From Shewanella halifaxensis HAW-EB4 (lineage in GTDB: Bacteria > Pseudomonadota > Gammaproteobacteria > Enterobacterales > Shewanellaceae), in assembly GCF_000019185.1 (NCBI RefSeq), contig NC_010334.1:2976001-3040000 (forward strand): a stretch of 64,000 bases of DNA, read 5' to 3'. The position numbers were made by a program, and so were the translations under genes. This document shows, one piece after another, positions 38,209-46,224 of this stretch; position 1 is the stretch's first letter, and each line of letters starts with the position of its first letter. The notes under the pieces are model-generated. The model did no database searches and was not told the DNA's origin. It was given only the letters and a program-made list of their open reading frames with translations.

Positions 38209-38632
38209 AATCCGTGAATATATCACGACTCTATACTGTTCCAGCTTAAAACGATTAATACCAGTATTGGGCCACGGTCCATTATTGGTATTAGCTCCTT
38301 ACTGGTAATAACCTCTTACTATTAACAGACCCTCTAAATTAAGCAAAGGCTTTATATACTCATCTTTAAATACCTTTCTTACCATGCTCTATCCCCCCCT
38401 TACTTGCTTGCCCCAAGTAAACTACGTGAGCTAACGATTTAGACTGAATGAAGTGCTAAGCACTATTTTAGTTCTGCTTTTTCATTGCTAAACACACTTA
38501 TTCTCAGGCACGGAGCGCTGAATTCACAAGAGAACTGCACCAAGTGTAACAAGCGTTACAGCCTCAACTTGAACACTATAAAAAAATAACCCCCAAACAA
38601 ACAATTAGTTAGATGGGCGACCTAAATATTTC
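38209..38632. other. non-coding stretch before the DUF11-like protein gene
   Basis: No gene found on either strand. It contains an 8-bp inverted repeat TAATACCA (38256-38263) / TGGTATTA (38286-38293) with a long loop and no T-run, possibly the 3' end of the activator-DsbA transcript. The rest is AT-rich with no clear signal. The control elements of the next gene begin at 38633. Confidence 0.5.
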
Positions 38633-38650
38633 TGTTTCACCTCTGAAACA
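38633..38650. promoter_or_regulatory. 18-bp perfect palindrome, candidate activator site (copy 2)
   Basis: TGTTTCA-CCTC-TGAAACA, a perfect 7-bp inverted repeat with a 4-base centre. It corresponds to 33260-33277 upstream of the other large exported protein (TGTTYCA-N4-TGAAACA). It lies 64 bases before the sigma-54-type promoter at 38714, a usual distance for an enhancer site. Confidence 0.6.
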
Positions 38651-38713
38651 TCTCATTCCAACCAAGAGAGCCGAAAACAAAGATTACCCTTTGTATTCAA
38701 ATGGATACAGCTA

Positions 38714-38729
38714 TGGCTTAGGGTTTGCT
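38714..38729 (+). promoter_or_regulatory. sigma-54-type -24/-12 promoter candidate
   Basis: TGGCTT-AGGGT-TTGCT: GG and GC at exactly 10-base spacing with the full TTGC of the -12 element. Transcription would begin near 38740, leaving a leader of about 200 bases before the start codon. A sigma-70-like alternative, TTGACA (38855) with TATTAG (18-base spacer), also exists in that leader. Confidence 0.55.
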
Positions 38730-38808
38730 TACTCTCTTAGCATAAGTTTGAATTTGCCCTCACTGAAGTAAATTGCTAGCGATCTTTTCAGTCAGGTAAT
38801 CAGTCTTA

Positions 38809-38849
38809 TCGGCAAACTGCCGACAGTGACGTGACCATGGGGCCACGTC
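38809..38849 (+). other. pair of adjacent hairpins in the 5' leader
   Basis: Hairpin one is TCGGCA-AAC-TGCCGA (38809-38823). Hairpin two is GACGTGACC-ATGG-GGCCACGTC (38828-38849), a 9-bp stem with one mismatch. Neither is followed by a T-run, so they are not plain terminators. They sit between the sigma-54-like promoter and the gene and could shape translation or RNA stability, or serve as a DNA operator. Confidence 0.45.
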
Positions 38850-38945
38850 AAATTTTGACACACAGCAAGTAAAGATTTTATTAGTAAAAATTGACAAAAA
38901 CTAAGCACGTTTTATCCATATTCACTTATTAAGATGGTAAATATT

Positions 38946-41285
38946 ATGAAACGAATCAAATGCAAAAAGCTTATTCGCGCGTTAGGTATTGCGCTTATAA
39001 GCTCGACCACCCTCTATGGTGTGACGAGCCTGTCAACGGCAGATGCCGCAGCCTACGACTGGCTCGGCATGAGCGAAGATCCGACTAAATTTTGTATGGC
39101 TGACGCCTACTTGATGAAAGACGGTAATAAGCTCGCTCAAAATGCACTTAATTGTACCGCTAATGACGTCGAAATCACTAGAGTCACACCTATCGACCCA
39201 AACGCCGAGTGTAACTTAGGTGACGTGTTCACCTTCAATGCCGATGTAACGGTACGAACTAATGCGAATGAGCGTTGGGATACCACTTTCTATCTACCTT
39301 TAACAGAAGCCAGCCCTCAAGTTGTACAAGGTGCAGGCCTTCGTAACTGTAGCATGATCTTACCTATACCCGGTGACAGCCCTGAAACCGCCGATGTCCA
39401 ATTAGACGGCGACCAATGTGGTGATATCACCAAAGCTTTAGGTCCAGATGAGTATGTGCTCACCAATGAGCCTATCACCATGTTATGTGCCGATGCCGAT
39501 GGTAATAATCAGGCTGACTTCACCTACTGTGCGGCGTGGGATAATATCGAAAGAGATAATTGTACCTATGAAGAAGACCCTTACGCGGGTCAGGTCCCTA
39601 ACAACAAATCTAAGTGTAATTGTGACACCTTTAATATCGATGTCTTTATTAAGCCTAAACCCCCTGTTGTGACTAAAACACTCACTAGCGTCTCAACTCG
39701 TAGTGAGCCTGGTGGCACCTTTAGCTATACCGTTAGCTTTACTAACCCTAATGCCCAAACCTCTCTGTTTATCACATCATTAAGTGATGAAATTGATATT
39801 GGTGCAGAAGGTGGGTTTGATACTTCAATCAATCTTTGGGGTTCACCTGTCACAGCCAATCCAAACGTTGATGGGCTGTACCTAACAGCAACTAACTGTT
39901 CAATGCCTGCTAACGGCGGTGAAATTCTGCCTAGTGCCACATACAGTTGTGCCTTTACAGTACATATTGTCGACCGGGACCTGCCCAATGATCAGAGCCC
40001 TGAGCTTTATGATGACTTAATTAAGCTAGCACTGATAGATAAGAATGGTGATGCCGTTGTTAACGGCGATAGCTGCTCTGCAATTTCAAGCATTGCCGGC
40101 GATCATTGTAGTAACGAGGTCCGAGTGCAGATCACCAACCTGCCACCCGCGATTACCGTGACCAAGACGACAGATAAAACGTTTGTATTGGAACCTGGTG
40201 CAAATGTTGAGTTTACCGTTACGGTCAAAAATGATGCGGCATTCTGGGATTCTCCACTCACGTTAACCGTGTTAAATGACACCGACTTTGGCGATCTTCT
40301 TGCCGATGAATGCTCTGCAATCTCCAAGACTATTGCCTTAGGTGGGACTTATACTTGTAAGTTCACCAAATTTATTGCTGGTGATGCTGGCGATAAGCAC
40401 TCCAATACAGTGTCCGCTACAGCGATCGATGATGAGCATGATAAGGCGACAGGTAACGATTCTGCCATGGTCGATATCCGTGACGTACCATCGTCAATCA
40501 CTCTGATTAAGACTGCAAATCCAACAGAAGTATTAGAAACCGGTGACGATCCAACTAACTACAGCAACGTTAGCTATAACTTTGAATTTAAAGTCGATGC
40601 TGCAGGTGTGGATGACGTGAGCTTCACCACTCTAACAGATAATATGTTTGGTAGCCTAACTGGTGAGTGTACAGTAGATAGTAAAAACGGTAACCCTATC
40701 GCTGATACAGCACTTAACGGTTTTGTATTACAACCTGGCGAGTACGCAAGCTGTGATATCACCAAGGGATTACAAGGTAATGCAGGTGATACTCATGTCA
40801 ATATTGCCACCATTAGAGGTGTCGATGAAGACGGTCAGGATGTCGATGCATCCAATGATGCGACAGTAACCTTTACACCGCAGGCTCCAGATACCGATAT
40901 GGCATTCGCAACCAGTATGCTAGTGGTGTTAGAGCTAACTAATGCCGGTGTCGAGAATGTGACCTTAACTGAACTCACAGTGAAGGGTGTAACAGTTGCC
41001 CATAATAATCCACACGCAGAGTTTACCGTCCTCAATGCTGCCAGTGGGGAACATGCAGGTGTTGCATACTCTCCTTGTGCCATAGGTACGGTACTTGGCT
41101 ATAGCGGTTCAGGTAGTGAACACTATACCTGTGCCTTTACGATTGAGCTCAAGCCGGGTGTGGAAAACACAGACCCAATCACCTTCCTATCTGCAGGAGT
41201 CGACGGTATCGTCGCTGTGGTAGAGGATGATGAAGGTACGCCGATTGTCAATGGCGTAGCTGTTGAAGTTAATACCGTTGAGTAA
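38946..41285 (+). CDS. large exported protein with DUF11-like repeats
   Basis: 779 residues from the ATG at 38946, which has GATGG about eight bases upstream; the ATG at 38934 has no ribosome site. Signal peptide: KKLIRALGIALISSTTLYGVTSLSTADA. The N-terminal ~230 residues are cysteine-rich (for example KCNCDTFN). Then come about four Ig-like DUF11-type repeats, beginning near residues 239, 401, 517 and 648, each with a K-T-x-x ... PG/GA ... F-x-(Y/F)-x-V pattern (e.g. ITVTKTTDKTFVLEPGANV). No anchor or C-terminal sorting tail is visible. Such repeats build extended surface or matrix stalks. Likely partner of the 33439 protein through shared regulation. Function unknown. Confidence 0.72.
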   Translation: MKRIKCKKLIRALGIALISSTTLYGVTSLSTADAAAYDWLGMSEDPTKFCMADAYLMKDGNKLAQNALNCTANDVEITRVTPIDPNAECNLGDVFTFNADVTVRTNANERWDTTFYLPLTEASPQVVQGAGLRNCSMILPIPGDSPETADVQLDGDQCGDITKALGPDEYVLTNEPITMLCADADGNNQADFTYCAAWDNIERDNCTYEEDPYAGQVPNNKSKCNCDTFNIDVFIKPKPPVVTKTLTSVSTRSEPGGTFSYTVSFTNPNAQTSLFITSLSDEIDIGAEGGFDTSINLWGSPVTANPNVDGLYLTATNCSMPANGGEILPSATYSCAFTVHIVDRDLPNDQSPELYDDLIKLALIDKNGDAVVNGDSCSAISSIAGDHCSNEVRVQITNLPPAITVTKTTDKTFVLEPGANVEFTVTVKNDAAFWDSPLTLTVLNDTDFGDLLADECSAISKTIALGGTYTCKFTKFIAGDAGDKHSNTVSATAIDDEHDKATGNDSAMVDIRDVPSSITLIKTANPTEVLETGDDPTNYSNVSYNFEFKVDAAGVDDVSFTTLTDNMFGSLTGECTVDSKNGNPIADTALNGFVLQPGEYASCDITKGLQGNAGDTHVNIATIRGVDEDGQDVDASNDATVTFTPQAPDTDMAFATSMLVVLELTNAGVENVTLTELTVKGVTVAHNNPHAEFTVLNAASGEHAGVAYSPCAIGTVLGYSGSGSEHYTCAFTIELKPGVENTDPITFLSAGVDGIVAVVEDDEGTPIVNGVAVEVNTVE

Positions 41286-41301
41286 ATAACAGGACTCAAC
41301 A

Positions 41302-41376
41302 ATTAACAGTACTATTATTAACAGTACTATTATTAACAGTACTTATATTAACAGTACTTATATTAACAGTACTTAG
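41302..41376. repeat. five tandem copies of a 15-bp unit
   Basis: ATTAACAGTACTWWK repeated five times without gaps, starting 17 bases after the stop codon of the exported protein. Units 1-2 read ...ACTATT, units 3-4 ...ACTTAT and unit 5 ...ACTTAG, so the array carries a shift in sequence along its length. It is non-coding in context and ends 14 bases before the strong hairpin at 41391. Confidence 0.95.
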
Positions 41377-41390
41377 CCTTGAAATGACAA

Positions 41391-41421
41391 GAGGGCGACG
41401 GTTAATACCGTCGCCCTCTTT
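41391..41421 (+). terminator. strong hairpin terminator
   Basis: GAGGGCGACGGT-TAAT-ACCGTCGCCCTC is a perfect 12-bp GC-rich stem with a 4-base loop, followed by only TTTAT. It separates the exported-protein gene from the convergent protease gene and may act on both strands. The T-run is short, so efficiency is uncertain. Confidence 0.7.
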
Positions 41422-41486
41422 ATACCGATTGATATTATATATCACAATCTAGGATGATGAACTTAATAGCAAAACCAGAACAAAGG

Positions 41487-44400
41487 TTATTTTTTCCCGT
41501 TACCATGGCCGTTTCCGCCGCCACCGCCAGAGCTTGCTAGACTCAAACTAACAGAGGCGGTTGCCGTCTTATCGCCATCGCTGATGGTATAGCTAAAACT
41601 GTCACTACTCTTAAAGCTCTTTGCTGGTGAATATATCACTTGACCACTGCCATTAACCTGTACACTTCCCTTTGCCCCCTGACTCACTGAAACAATCGTT
41701 AGCTCATCATTCTCTGCATCCCAGTCATTGGCTAGCACATCGATAACCACAGATGTCTTTGAAGACATCGTCACACTATCACTGACCGCCACGGGAGCCG
41801 TATTAGCAGCCGACTTAACCGTATAGCTCACACTAGCTTTACCTAAATATTCAGTTGCACTCGCATTCTGAGCATTAAGGCCAATATTAAATGATCCAGC
41901 CTCGGCCTCAGTATCCGATGTAATGTTAATATCCACAACGGTACTGGCTCCAGGCGCCAAAGTCACCCGTGCCTGGCTTGCACTCCACCCTGTTGGCACA
42001 TCGGCAAATAGAGTAAATACAGCCTCTGAACACGCCTCACTATCTTGGCTAGTCACAGTTGCACTATAACTCACTTGAGTACCCGCTGTGACTTCCGCCC
42101 CTTGAGGGTTAGATACCACAATAATTGGCGCGGCTAATGTACACGTTGGTAGCGGCTTTGCGACCGTATAACTTGCGTTATCGTTGCCAATATAGCGATT
42201 ATCTAGGTGATTTTGTGCACTCATATCGAAATCATAGGTGCCATCTTGTGCGACAGTCGATGATTCGACATTCAAACTAATATTGCGACTCTCACCGGGT
42301 GCGAGACTCACCCCAAGGCTGTCAGCTCTCCAACCAGCTGGAACATTTGCTGTCACATCAAAATCACTACTTGCACAACTGCTGCTATCTTGACTGGTGA
42401 TGGTTCCGCGATAGGTTGCAATCTCTCCCGGAGCCAGTTCACCACTGTTATCGACCGACAACACAAATCTTGGACTTGCCATTACGCAGGCTTCAATAGG
42501 TGAGTCAACAACATAGCTGACTATGCCAGTCTTAGCGTACTCGCTGTCACTACGGTCAACCGCCGTTATGGCGATATCGTAGAAACCATCGCGAGTAGTT
42601 TCAGCCGAACTCACATTCAAGCTCACCGTACCACTCGCCCCTGGCGCTAAGCTGAGACTATTTTGTGTCACTACCCAACCACTGGGCACAACAGCAGATA
42701 CGTTATAATCAGATGTTGCACAGCCTGTACTGTCATTATTGGTTACCGAGGCACTATAGGCCACAAGCGTTCCCGCCTCTACCCAAGCACTTTCATTAGG
42801 CAGCAATGACAAACTCGGATTTGCCTTGACGCAGCTTAGGCCCGAATAGCTAACACTGACGCTGGCGCCCGAAGCATCGGCCCACTCAGTGGTAATGGTT
42901 ACGCCAGCATCAGGATCGGTGTAACTCGTCCCCGCCAACAAAGCGGCATCATCAAAATCATAAATACCACTATTAGGCGTCATATCAATGAGCAGATTAC
43001 TCTGCATATCGTTTTCTGTCGCTAGATGTAATACCACACCATCGGTAATACCATTTTTACCCGCAAGAAAATCATCGAAACCTATCGCCTGACGATACTC
43101 AAGGTAATACCACAGCGGCAACCCTGTATCGGCATCGGTACCACGTCGCACCTTTAGTCCCTTGGCATTACCAGCAGGCACTGTTTCATAGGGCTCAAGC
43201 AGGTAGCTACCATCATTTTCAGCAGTAACAATCCCTCCAGCAGCTGGTGTTATCCAACCAAGTTGCTGCTTGCTAAACGCATTGAAATGACCCGTTACTT
43301 CTGATTTACCCATAATATCCATGGTGTCGCCATACTCAAATGACATACAACGACCCGTTAATACGCCCTCAGAGCAGTCATAATCCTTAGCATGATATAG
43401 CCCCAAATTATGTCCCATTTCATGGCCAACGGTACGCAATGTCATTGAGCCGTTGATAAAGGCACGCGATGGGCTTCCGCCAATCGTCCCCTGACCAGTC
43501 CAACCACAATCTGAATTCTCTGGATAGATATACACCCAGCGATCATAGCCAGAAACGTCGACACCACTATCGACAACCGCCTGACGGCCATAGTTATCGA
43601 TATCGTTAGTTCTACATGTTGCATCGATAGGCAGCGTAAAATAACCCTGCACATCGCCACTTAACCAAGTCTGACCGTAAGATGCTTCTTGGTAATAGTC
43701 GTTGACCGTACCAAAGACGAGCTCCTGCGCCTCTTCTTTAGTCCAAGGCTGACGGGTGTTGTTTTGAAAGTTAACCAGAATAACCAGTGTGCGCTGCTCA
43801 CCAATAGTATTAGGTAAACTAGATGCCGAAACGCTCGTTATATTAGTGGCAGCGAGAAGCTGCAAACTATCGCCATCATCGTTAAGCACTAACGCACTAG
43901 ATTCAACTTGCTCAGCACTGTCCCCTTTAAACATCCAGCCTTTAGCCTTAATTTGAACGCCAGTTTTCAGTTGCTCAAACTTTGCCCCTTTAGGAAGGTG
44001 CAACTCTACCGAGCCATTATCAGTTATTAACGTGTGACGTAGCTGGCTGTGACTACCGTCCTCATAATCAACATATGACAGTTCCAGCTCACCAGTAAGC
44101 TCACGCTTTTGAGTCAGCATGGCCAAAACTTCTTTTGGCATACCCGCTCTAGCTGCTTCAGGGAGTACTGCACGAACGGCCGCTTGAGGATTGGTTTTAA
44201 CCAAATCGTTGAGCAATTGCTGACGGGCTGTAGTATGAGCGATTAATTCTTGCTTAAGCTGCTGCTTGTTTGATTTACTCGCTTGACGAAACTCAGCCAT
44301 ACGACTGGCAAGCTGCAAGGTCTGATCTTCAACCCGTTGCTTATGAGGATTTGATCCCTTCTTTTGAGTATCACCTTGAGCATAACTATGAGCATTAGAT

Positions 44401-44522
44401 GTGGGTGCAGCAGTTGAAGCAACTGAAAAAGTGAAAGCTGAAAAGGTCAACAATGTAGTGGCCGATAGCTTCAAAATTGTGGCAGCCGAACGCGCTGCCA
44501 ATTTGACATTTTTGTTGTTCAA
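41487..44522 (-). CDS. large secreted metzincin metalloprotease
   Basis: 1011 residues, TTG start with AGGGG about nine bases upstream; no ATG is suitably placed. Signal peptide near 15-38 (ATILKLSATTLLTFSAFTFSVAS), then a charged propeptide of about 200 residues. A zinc-protease domain carries GHEMGHNLGLYHA near residue 361, the HExxHxxGxxH metzincin motif, with a downstream Met-turn candidate DTMDIMG. This resembles the gametolysin (M11) group. Three ~115-residue NEW3/CARDB-like repeats follow (each with GWxxxxxxxxLAPG), then a cadherin/VCBS-like domain (APVAVSDSVTMSS ... DVLANDWDAENDEL). The tail is GGGGGNGHGNGKK. Probably exported through the type II system. Convergent with the DUF11-like gene. 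Confidence 0.85.
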   Translation of the reverse strand: MNNKNVKLAARSAATILKLSATTLLTFSAFTFSVASTAAPTSNAHSYAQGDTQKKGSNPHKQRVEDQTLQLASRMAEFRQASKSNKQQLKQELIAHTTARQQLLNDLVKTNPQAAVRAVLPEAARAGMPKEVLAMLTQKRELTGELELSYVDYEDGSHSQLRHTLITDNGSVELHLPKGAKFEQLKTGVQIKAKGWMFKGDSAEQVESSALVLNDDGDSLQLLAATNITSVSASSLPNTIGEQRTLVILVNFQNNTRQPWTKEEAQELVFGTVNDYYQEASYGQTWLSGDVQGYFTLPIDATCRTNDIDNYGRQAVVDSGVDVSGYDRWVYIYPENSDCGWTGQGTIGGSPSRAFINGSMTLRTVGHEMGHNLGLYHAKDYDCSEGVLTGRCMSFEYGDTMDIMGKSEVTGHFNAFSKQQLGWITPAAGGIVTAENDGSYLLEPYETVPAGNAKGLKVRRGTDADTGLPLWYYLEYRQAIGFDDFLAGKNGITDGVVLHLATENDMQSNLLIDMTPNSGIYDFDDAALLAGTSYTDPDAGVTITTEWADASGASVSVSYSGLSCVKANPSLSLLPNESAWVEAGTLVAYSASVTNNDSTGCATSDYNVSAVVPSGWVVTQNSLSLAPGASGTVSLNVSSAETTRDGFYDIAITAVDRSDSEYAKTGIVSYVVDSPIEACVMASPRFVLSVDNSGELAPGEIATYRGTITSQDSSSCASSDFDVTANVPAGWRADSLGVSLAPGESRNISLNVESSTVAQDGTYDFDMSAQNHLDNRYIGNDNASYTVAKPLPTCTLAAPIIVVSNPQGAEVTAGTQVSYSATVTSQDSEACSEAVFTLFADVPTGWSASQARVTLAPGASTVVDINITSDTEAEAGSFNIGLNAQNASATEYLGKASVSYTVKSAANTAPVAVSDSVTMSSKTSVVIDVLANDWDAENDELTIVSVSQGAKGSVQVNGSGQVIYSPAKSFKSSDSFSYTISDGDKTATASVSLSLASSGGGGGNGHGNGKK

Positions 44523-44920
44523 ATATCATTACCCCTAAGAGTCGAACGTACTTATTTAAACCTGCCTAACGACAGATTTCTCATTTTGGTATTATCGGTA
44601 TGAAAATCAATAAATAATCATAAAGCAAAGGGCACAAACCCTTGCTAGCTCTAGGTTTGACCAGAGCAACCTGGCGGCATACTACCAAAGCGCCAGGTTA
44701 AATTACAAACAAGAATTGATCATTTTTTGATCGATCGCGTGTTTTTTAACCAACTATACGCCTAAGTAATTGATAAGCGACATTCGTTCAAAAAAGAAGC
44801 TTGATGGCGAGAGTTTATACGAGGATTTACTTAGGCTTTTATGAGACTTGAGTTTTAATGAAAGTAGCTCTAATGCAGCGATTATCCCCAACCCTATAAT
44901 AAAATAGGATAAAGCTCAAT
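44523..44920. other. non-coding region upstream of the protease gene
   Basis: About 400 bases with no gene. It holds a 9-bp inverted repeat AACCTGGCG (44668-44676) / CGCCAGGTT (44691-44699) with a 14-base loop, in a position to be an operator for the protease promoter. No clear -35/-10 or sigma-54 element was found on the minus strand. Confidence 0.5.
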
Positions 44921-44983
44921 TTTAGAGTTTAGAGTTTAGAGTTTAGAGTTTAGAGTTTAGAGTTTAGAGTTTAGAGTTTAGAT
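44921..44983. repeat. heptamer repeat (TTTAGAG) x8 plus a partial ninth
   Basis: Eight perfect head-to-tail copies of TTTAGAG at 44921-44976 followed by TTTAGAT. It is intergenic, between the protease gene and the 3' end of the UPF0434 gene. Seven-base perfect repeats of this length are prone to slipped-strand length change. Confidence 0.97.
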
Positions 44984-45006
44984 ATTAGTTTTTAGCTATC
45001 TAATGT

Positions 45007-45032
45007 AAAAAAGCGCCATAGAGGCGCTTTTT
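45007..45032 (-). terminator. terminator of the comEC-msbA-lpxK-UPF0434 gene group
   Basis: GCGCC-ATAGA-GGCGC with A/T tracts on both sides; minus-strand T-run TTTTTT. It lies 14 bases after the UPF0434 stop. Confidence 0.88.
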
Positions 45033-45046
45033 AAGGATTGCTAAAC

Positions 45047-45220
45047 TTACTCGATTAAGGGCTCAGCTTTGTTCTCTAATAGCACTGGAATACCATCATT
45101 AATCGGATAAACGAGTCTATCTGCTTTACAGATCAACTGTTGCGCTTCTTTATTGTATTCAAGCTTGCCTTTGCACACTGGACACGCAACAATTTCGAGT
45201 AATTTTTTATCAAATGCCAT
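45047..45220 (-). CDS. ycaR: UPF0434/Trm112-family small protein
   Basis: 57 residues: [18 protein letters not shown] at the start, a CPVC pair at C13/C16, a further C31, and the family's [15 protein letters not shown]. This is the Trm112-like YcaR family, found next to lpxK and kdsB in many gammaproteobacteria. It may help a partner enzyme fold or act, as Trm112 does for methyltransferases. It starts 11 bases after the lpxK stop, in one operon. The kdsB gene that follows ycaR in E. coli is missing here; a terminator and the heptamer repeat come next. Confidence 0.88.
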   Translation of the reverse strand: MAFDKKLLEIVACPVCKGKLEYNKEAQQLICKADRLVYPINDGIPVLLENKAEPLIE

Positions 45221-45231
45221 TTAGAATACCT

Positions 45232-46224
45232 TTACTTATCTGCTACTAACCGATCGATTTTAGCGAGTAGTTGTTGATCAAACGAGGCGGATAGCTTCGC
45301 ATCTACTGCGAGATACCACCAGTTATCTTTTGCGAAATCGCGACATTTCACCGCATCTTTTTCAGTCATGACCAACATGCGACCGCTTGCCAGTTCATTG
45401 AGCACTGACTCACTGTATGCACTATGATCGTCAAATGTTTGAGTATGCTCCACTTGATACCCCTGCTGCGCTAATGTATCGAAGAAACGCTGTGGATTGC
45501 CAATCCCCGCCATCGCCACCAGCGGCGAATCTTTACTTGGAGGCTCTCCAGCATTATGTTTAGTCGACACGGGTAGCCATGCTGATGGCTGCAATGTCAT
45601 CTGCACTTCTCCTTGCAACGCCTTACCACCATTAACGATGACATGGTCAACGTTTTGTAAACGCCAAGGTCCTTCGCGCAGTGGCCCCGCAGGCAACAAC
45701 ATACCATTACCTAAACGGCGCTCACCATCGAGTATGACCAGCTCGATATCTCGGGCGAGTTGGTAATGCTGCAGTCCATCATCACTAATAATAATATCGA
45801 CATCAAACTCAGATAGCAGCAGATTAGCAGCATCGATACGTTTCGCCCCCACGAGCATAGGCACTTGAGTTCGTGCCACGATCATCGCAGGCTCATCGCC
45901 AACGCTATCGGCGCGATCTCCAGACAAAACGGCTCTGACGCCATCAATCTCGACACCATAGCCACGACTAATGACTCCTGGCTTTAAACCGTGCTTTCTT
46001 AATAACTCAATCAGGTAGATAACCGTTGGTGTTTTACCGCTGCCGCCAACGGTAATGTTTCCCACAATAATCACGGGAACTGGCAATTTAGCCGCTTTTT
46101 TGAGCCCTAAACTAAAAAGTACACGTCTTAGCCAAGTGACAAAGCCAAATAGTAGAGACAGAGGCCATAACGCAAACCTAAGCGGATGGCCTTGATACCA
46201 TAATTTATTAACCCAAGATTGCAT
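45232..46224 (-). CDS. lpxK: tetraacyldisaccharide 4'-kinase (lipid A synthesis)
   Basis: 330 residues. N-terminal membrane-associating segment (PLRFALWPLSLLFGFVTWL), P-loop VGGSGKTP near residue 60, and a conserved SDDGLQHYQLARDIE catalytic region. LpxK adds the 4'-phosphate to the lipid A disaccharide at the inner membrane. The ATG directly follows the msbA TAG, so translation is coupled. The msbA-lpxK order is the classic one. Identification is certain. Confidence 0.96.
   Translation of the reverse strand: MQSWVNKLWYQGHPLRFALWPLSLLFGFVTWLRRVLFSLGLKKAAKLPVPVIIVGNITVGGSGKTPTVIYLIELLRKHGLKPGVISRGYGVEIDGVRAVLSGDRADSVGDEPAMIVARTQVPMLVGAKRIDAANLLLSEFDVDIIISDDGLQHYQLARDIELVILDGERRLGNGMLLPAGPLREGPWRLQNVDHVIVNGGKALQGEVQMTLQPSAWLPVSTKHNAGEPPSKDSPLVAMAGIGNPQRFFDTLAQQGYQVEHTQTFDDHSAYSESVLNELASGRMLVMTEKDAVKCRDFAKDNWWYLAVDAKLSASFDQQLLAKIDRLVADK

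Noticed and set aside
41302..41376. Short CRISPR-like array
   Set aside because: The repeats are contiguous with no spacers, and no cas genes are present.
44921..44983. Telomere-like sequence or eukaryotic contamination (TTTAGGG resembles the heptamer)
   Set aside because: The unit is TTTAGAG, the flanks are typical bacterial genes in normal order, and the array is short.
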